DNA of 13,047 nt, from NCBI GenBank assembly GCA_024640445.1, contig JAHEEZ010000088.1, forward strand, positions 1 through 13,047, in the 5' to 3' direction. The notes beneath the pieces are model-generated. The model was given only the letters and a program-made list of their open reading frames with translations, did not search any database and was not told the DNA's origin. The stretch comes from Acidobacteriota bacterium. Lineage in GTDB: Bacteria; Acidobacteriota; Blastocatellia; Pyrinomonadales; Pyrinomonadaceae. How positions within the stretch are numbered: the first letter of the stretch is position 1; every line of letters begins with the position of its first letter. Positions 12,425 to 13,047 of this stretch are shown one piece after another. The position numbers were made by a program, and so were the translations under genes.

Positions 12425-12702
12425 AGATCGAATAGAATGGATAGTTTGGAGCAACGCTTTGCGCTGCCTGGCAAGGCAAAGCCCCGTTCTGAACGGATCA
12501 CATTTACTATGCGAGGAATTGACGTTGCGCCTGGTCTTTGCCGCGGAATGGCGACGAAAGGTAGCCCGGGACAAGCCGGAGGCGTAGCCCGGGTAAGGAG
12601 AAACAAAGAACGACAGGCTCCCGAGGGGCGTCGGAACCGACGCAGCAAATGCACTATTAATAAAGAATTTCGAGAAAGCTCAAATTGCGCAAAGGAGAAA
12701 AG
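12425..12702. other. 278-base gap with hairpins and a short direct repeat
   Basis: No gene is supported here. It holds GCTTTGC (12456-12462) pairing with GCAAAGC (12476-12482), and GTAGCCCGGG repeated at 12561-12570 and 12584-12593. GCGTCGG (12628-12634) also faces CCGACGC (12637-12643). A 99-codon frame from 12437 crosses all of these, is rich in Arg, Gly and Lys, and runs 34 bases into the next gene; it is probably not real. The dense repeats suggest an intergenic repeat element. The AAGGAGAAA just before 12703 is the ribosome site of the cupin-like gene. Confidence 0.5.
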
Positions 12703-13047
12703 ATGGACCTGGACAGATTTATTGAAGATTGTGTAAACGCGAACAATGAGAGCGATGGGCAGGCCGCGGTCCTTGAAGTGCTTGAGCGTGCGGTGGCGGA
12801 TCCGGGAGGGGTGCTCGCCGCCCTGGGCGAGCCCCGCAAGGCGATGGTAGAAACACTGTTCCGGTCTGAAACGTTGACGATCCTCAATGCCGTCTGGACC
12901 CCGCAGATGAACCTTATGCCTCACAATCATCTGATGTGGGCGAACATAGGCATTTACACGGGCCGGGAAGACAACATCCTCTGGAAGCAAAAAGACGGCG
13001 GAATCGAGGCTTATGGGGTCGCAGCTCTGTTCGACCGCGATGCGACC
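12703..13047 (+). CDS. Cupin-like (double-stranded beta-helix) protein, 3' truncated
   Basis: An open frame of 115 codons runs from ATG 12703 to the right edge without a stop; the rest is outside the window. The AAAGGAGAAA ribosome site lies 3-10 bases before the ATG. The first 50 residues are helical (DLDRFIEDCVNANNE, AAVLEVLERAV). Then comes a cupin core: LTILNAVWTPQMNLMPHNHL followed by MWANIGIYTGREDNILW, with His74 and His76 as an H-x-H metal pair and Glu89 and Asp90 downstream. The pattern 'P-x-x-x-M-W-A-x-x-G-I-Y-x-G-x-E-D-N' is typical of predicted metal enzymes related to cysteine dioxygenase (COG5553-like). A dioxygenase-type oxidation of a small thiol or similar substrate is possible but unproven, and further metal ligands would lie beyond the edge. 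Confidence 0.8.
   Translation, partial: MDLDRFIEDCVNANNESDGQAAVLEVLERAVADPGGVLAALGEPRKAMVETLFRSETLTILNAVWTPQMNLMPHNHLMWANIGIYTGREDNILWKQKDGGIEAYGVAALFDRDAT

Overview
The window is about 13 kb of moderately GC-rich bacterial DNA with Shine-Dalgarno-led genes, short intergenic gaps and many small hairpin repeats. Secreted proteins of unknown function, a Tat-exported amidase, a zinc-ribbon membrane protein, a CPBP protease and abundant foldback repeats suggest a soil-type Acidobacteriota lineage, perhaps Blastocatellia. That placement is inference only; there is no rRNA or tRNA gene to anchor it.

Layout. Positions 1-473 hold the 3' part of a DUF2059-type gene. On the minus strand, 1123 to 522, lies a toxin-antitoxin operon: an AbrB/MazE-fold antitoxin overlapping by 4 nt with a Doc (Fic-fold) toxin, with a promoter and dyad operator candidate at 1136-1175. 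On the plus strand follow a secreted protein of unknown function (1341-2084), a Tat-type amidase (2156-3721) and a second toxin-antitoxin operon, higBA (3838-4445). Next come a zinc-ribbon membrane protein (4528-5058), a tandem hairpin repeat, a GNAT acetyltransferase (5184-5642), an APC-family amino acid transporter (5738-7189) and two small secreted proteins (7299-7985, 8095-8499) closed by a strong intrinsic terminator.

The right third holds an O-methyltransferase (8782-9816) with related foldback repeats on both sides, and then a repeat cluster. After it come a broken short-chain dehydrogenase/epimerase gene that has lost its middle and also carries a frameshift (10180-10555), and a second SAM-dependent methyltransferase (10728-11537). 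A CPBP intramembrane protease (11666-12424), a structured non-coding stretch and the 5' end of a cupin-like gene running off the right edge (12703-13047) complete the window.

How the genes work together. The two toxin-antitoxin pairs are clear operons. The rest look like mostly independent transcription units, and I see no multi-gene pathway. I found no convincing new multi-gene system. The most unusual items are the two dispersed hairpin repeat families, the internally deleted dehydrogenase, and operator-like repeats at the two toxin-antitoxin promoters.
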